Positions 61,103 through 64,000 of a stretch of DNA of 64,000 bases are shown piece by piece; position 1 is the first letter of the stretch, and each line of letters starts with the position of its first letter. Origin of the DNA: JANSWO01 sp964351875 (GTDB taxonomy: Bacteria; Pseudomonadota; Gammaproteobacteria; Pseudomonadales; Azotimanducaceae). A program made the translations under genes and the position numbers. Location: positions 18,760-82,759 of the forward strand of contig CAYGQC010000002.1 of NCBI GenBank assembly GCA_964351875.1. Reading direction: 5' to 3'. A model generated the notes under the pieces. It did not search any database. It was not told the DNA's origin and saw only the letters and a list, made by a program, of their open reading frames with translations.

Positions 61103-63688
61103 TCAGGCGATGTCCTGAACCTCGCTCAGAACGGGTATGCCATCGGTGTCCGCCGTGAGTGAAACGGACCTGGAATGCCTGCCAGACGTCAGTTCGAAGC
61201 GCTCTCCACTTGGCATGATCAGCTCTGCAGTGCATCCGGGCGGGACGAGCGCACGCACGTCGAACGTGTCATCGCTGATCGTCCAGCCCAGCTCAAAACG
61301 ACCGCGCACACTGGCCATACTGGCTTCGACTCTGGATACGGGGGGGCCATCTCGATAGTGCAATCCCAATGGCGGCCGAGGTCGCAGCCGGGCTCGCGCA
61401 AAGCCCGCTCGCGCGGGCGCGATATCCGGATCCAGTTCGATGCCGACCACTGCGCTGTACAACCACTCAAGCAACGCCGCCCGAACCAACGTATCGGGAC
61501 GGCGAGCTGGCGCGACGCCGAACCCTCTAGCGCTGTTCGACGAACGGACCGAGAGATCTTTCTGCACAGAAGGGCATGCCAATCCGTAGGCCACGTCAAG
61601 ACGATCCATCGCTGTAAGCACGGGCAGCAGGTACGCCATAGCTAGCGGCGTCGCCAGCACATCCCTTTCGCTACCGGCCAGCGCTGCAAGCAGATCCTGT
61701 CGAACTCGATCGCGTTGCTCACCAACGAGCAAACCCAAATGCAGAGCAACCACGGCCGCATCGATCGAGTTGTCGACAAGATGCCCATCCGGGCTCACGA
61801 AACGACGACCAAACGCCTGCCGAACTTTCTGCGCAAGCGCTTCAAAGATCTCAAAATCCGCCGCCCTACCGAGCACGGCCGCCGCTCTCGCAACCAGGCT
61901 TGCGTCATAGCAAAAGAACGCTGTCGCGATCAGATCGCGGCCCAGGGCTGTCACGCAATCAGAGTCCGCAAGGACAGGGCCGACAAAACCAGCAGCGCGG
62001 ATACCGCCAGAGGTGCGCTGCTCCAGGACGCGAACAAACCGGGCCATCGCGTCAAAGTGGTCAGCCAGATTGGCGAGATCTCCACAGCAGCGGTAGAGCG
62101 TCCACGGGAGAATCACAATCGCATCCGAGGCAATCGCTGCGTCTTCCCCTGCCGCGGACAAGCCGGGAATAGCCGGAGCCGTCGCACCCGGAAGGCCCGA
62201 CTCGCGAGCGGCGGCGAAGAGCGTCGTCTGCCAATCGAGGAGGTAAGCAACAAGATCTTCGCTGTACATGAGACCGCGCAGGGCGAGAACTAACGTATCG
62301 AGACCTGCTCGCCCTGCACCATCTTCGGGTACGGATTGCAGCGACAGCGACAAGCGATGTACGGCTGACTCCGCCAACTCCGTCAGCGCGGGGGCATCGA
62401 ACAGCAGCTCGTTATCGTTGGACTGTGCTAGGCCTACAACATCAACGGTGACATCAATCAGATCGCTGTCCTTTAGGCCCGACACTTCGAGATAACGAAA
62501 CTCGTGTTCGCTGAACAACGACGACAACCGCTGCCAGTCTGCGCCGGCCGCGGTGGAAAACTGATCCCGAGTGCATTGCGGGTCGTCGAGCTGTCGACGA
62601 TAGCTGACCGCCACCGCGTCTCCGTCAGCACACATCGCCTGAATAACCGCACGCCCTCGAAGGAGTTCGCCGAAGTCGAATACGCTAGTTGAGCCAACCC
62701 GGCGGCGGCTCACCGCTGGCAGGTTGCTTTGCACACTCGGCAGGGGCGCACTTCGACTTTGCATGAGCAAACCGGAAACGAGCGATGCTGGCAACGTACG
62801 GACCGGCTGGAAGCCACGCTCACCAGAGTCTGCCAGCAACACATCCGCAGCAAACTGGCGGCAGTCCTGGATCTCGCCCTGTTCGGGCTCCGTTAGCAAG
62901 ACATGGCTCGCTCGCCAACTCCAGCGATTGTCAGTGACCACCCACTGACGGCCGCCGGAGGCGTAACCCAGGTCTAACTGCGCGCGTACACAAGGCTGTC
63001 TCTGGTAACGCTCCCGCAGGCCATCGATAGCGCCACAAGCGTGGCCATCGGCAAGCAACAGCACAAGCCGGTTACGGCCCGGCACAAGGTACTCGGCAAG
63101 GTCGACCATCTGCGAGGAGAGCGCAGTTCGATAGTCAGCGGGCACGCCAAATACCGCGCCGTCGGCCACGGCATGGCCATTACAGAAGACGCAGCACAGC
63201 CCGGCAACCGCAAGCGAAAGCCGAGCCGACACCAGTGGTCTCAGAATATCGACGTCGCACTTGAGCCAGGAAGCCGGCGCCCCGATGTGTCGAGATCCGG
63301 ACGTGGCCGGCGCAATGAATTGCGCATGCCAGCCATCAGCACGAGGACGTGCAAACGCGATGCGGGCCGCGTCGCTCCAGGGCGAAGCCAGACCATCGCT
63401 ATCGAACGTACGAACTCGCCAAAAAAGCGTGCTGCCTTCAGCAGGAAGCTCACCGGCATAGGGGATATGGACACACGCCGGAGACTCGACACGGCCGCTG
63501 GCCCAGAGATTGGCCTGATCACGATCGAGGTGCGCTTCACTGGTGGCCGCAGTTATCTCGTACGCCGTCTGCATTTCAGCGTCTCGATCGTCAACACACC
63601 ACCAGGACAGACGCGGCGAGGAGGTTTCGACATTGCACGGGTCGCGAAGAAACTCGCTGCGCAAGCGTTGAGGCGCGGCTGCTGGCAT
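61103..63688 (-). CDS. GH78-like (alpha-L-rhamnosidase superfamily) protein with degenerate active site
   Basis: An 861-residue protein with the domain order of bacterial GH78: N-terminal fibronectin-like domain (LRSEFLRDPCNVETSSPRLSWW-type start), rhamnosidase-N domain (about 125-300), concanavalin-like part and (alpha/alpha)6 domain (about 435-750, SDAIVILPWTLYRCCGD) and C-terminal beta domain. The catalytic consensus DCPQRxExxGWxGD should lie near residues 452-465, but there it reads SVPEDGAGRAGLD, lacking the acid residues. No signal peptide is apparent. ATG 63688 has AAGGA five bases before; TTG 63709 is in frame. Confidence 0.75.
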   Translation of the reverse strand: MPAAAPQRLRSEFLRDPCNVETSSPRLSWWCVDDRDAEMQTAYEITAATSEAHLDRDQANLWASGRVESPACVHIPYAGELPAEGSTLFWRVRTFDSDGLASPWSDAARIAFARPRADGWHAQFIAPATSGSRHIGAPASWLKCDVDILRPLVSARLSLAVAGLCCVFCNGHAVADGAVFGVPADYRTALSSQMVDLAEYLVPGRNRLVLLLADGHACGAIDGLRERYQRQPCVRAQLDLGYASGGRQWVVTDNRWSWRASHVLLTEPEQGEIQDCRQFAADVLLADSGERGFQPVRTLPASLVSGLLMQSRSAPLPSVQSNLPAVSRRRVGSTSVFDFGELLRGRAVIQAMCADGDAVAVSYRRQLDDPQCTRDQFSTAAGADWQRLSSLFSEHEFRYLEVSGLKDSDLIDVTVDVVGLAQSNDNELLFDAPALTELAESAVHRLSLSLQSVPEDGAGRAGLDTLVLALRGLMYSEDLVAYLLDWQTTLFAAARESGLPGATAPAIPGLSAAGEDAAIASDAIVILPWTLYRCCGDLANLADHFDAMARFVRVLEQRTSGGIRAAGFVGPVLADSDCVTALGRDLIATAFFCYDASLVARAAAVLGRAADFEIFEALAQKVRQAFGRRFVSPDGHLVDNSIDAAVVALHLGLLVGEQRDRVRQDLLAALAGSERDVLATPLAMAYLLPVLTAMDRLDVAYGLACPSVQKDLSVRSSNSARGFGVAPARRPDTLVRAALLEWLYSAVVGIELDPDIAPARAGFARARLRPRPPLGLHYRDGPPVSRVEASMASVRGRFELGWTISDDTFDVRALVPPGCTAELIMPSGERFELTSGRHSRSVSLTADTDGIPVLSEVQDIA

Positions 63689-63709
63689 TGCGATCCTTGC
63701 TGAAACCAA

Positions 63710-64000
63710 AGCGATTGAGGCCGCGACATTGTGCGCAAGCGTGTTGTGCCCGGCAACCGGCTTGGACTGGCGAACCCGAAACGAGCAATGTCACAGCCTC
63801 GCTTGCAGGCAGACATCCAAACAGACAGACAGCTTCAGCCACGCGACGCCAAACCCCGGCGCACTGGCGCAATGACTTGAACTTCCGCCGAGACCTTATC
63901 GGTTAGCGCAGCCGCTCTGAGAGCCGTCACCAATCACGCTAGCGTTCATCTTTGAGTCACATAGTTTGTGGATGATGCGCCGCACAACCAACGGCAATAT
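63710..64000. other. Terminal 291 bases, no gene recognised
   Basis: No reading frame with protein-like composition or ribosome site was found up to the window edge. The stretch should include the promoter region of the GH78-like gene. Confidence 0.55.

Overview
The window is dense (GC-rich, mostly single-copy housekeeping genes with many 4-base start/stop overlaps) and reads as a chromosome segment of a gammaproteobacterium. The evidence is the classic gene strings murA-ibaG-mlaBCDEF, yrbG-kdsC-lptCAB-rpoN-hpf-ptsN-rapZ-npr and mreBCD-maf-rng-yhdP-tldD, plus darP and pmbA, with a DUF6491-type protein that I associate with Xanthomonadales/Woeseia-like lineages. The exact lineage is a guess. 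A run of 10 Ns at 21926-21935 shows it is a scaffolded draft or metagenome assembly. I see no rRNA, tRNA, IS element, prophage or CRISPR array.

Layout. 1-6082 (minus): hisD (cut by the window edge), hisG, murA, ibaG and the Mla phospholipid-transport operon mlaFEDCB. 6379-15351 (plus): a Ca/Na antiporter, the Kdo/LPS-export genes kdsC-lptC-lptA-lptB, rpoN (sigma-54), hpf, the nitrogen-PTS genes ptsN and npr around rapZ, and mgtE. 15363-18714: TldE/TldD protease genes flanking darP. 18683-27700 (minus): yhdP (broken by the gap), rng, maf, mreD, mreC, mreB. This first half is mainly the cell-envelope and cell-shape machinery.

27957-50472 is more variable: a DUF6491 exported protein, a serine hydrolase, a four-gene operon (zinc metallopeptidase, circularly permuted ATP-grasp ligase, alpha-E protein, glutathione S-transferase), a Spy-like periplasmic protein divergent from an OmpR/EnvZ-type two-component system with CpxR-box-like sites between them, a sodium/solute symporter, a TauD-type dioxygenase, a TetR regulator, a HAD hydrolase, a diguanylate cyclase, an OmpA-like lipoprotein, a PAP2 lipoprotein, alpha/beta hydrolase, NnrU-like membrane protein and two SDR dehydrogenases.

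50500-64000: a tyrosine phosphatase preceded on the same strand by a 58-codon gene whose N-terminus is a textbook double-glycine (bacteriocin-type) leader, an epoxide-hydrolase-like enzyme, MAPEG protein, hotdog thioesterase, NUDIX CoA pyrophosphatase, an Hsp70-like protein translationally coupled to a CoA transferase, MsrA, a Sel1-repeat lipoprotein, tRNA 2-selenouridine synthase, a small P-loop kinase, and a GH78-like protein whose catalytic motif looks destroyed.

The most promising leads are the double-glycine peptide gene (51360-51536), the ATP-grasp/alpha-E/metallopeptidase/GST operon (30066-34248), the Cpx-like paired boxes (35320-35451), the PtsN with a long acidic insertion, and the degenerate GH78. 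All calls are from reading sequence only; no database search was possible.
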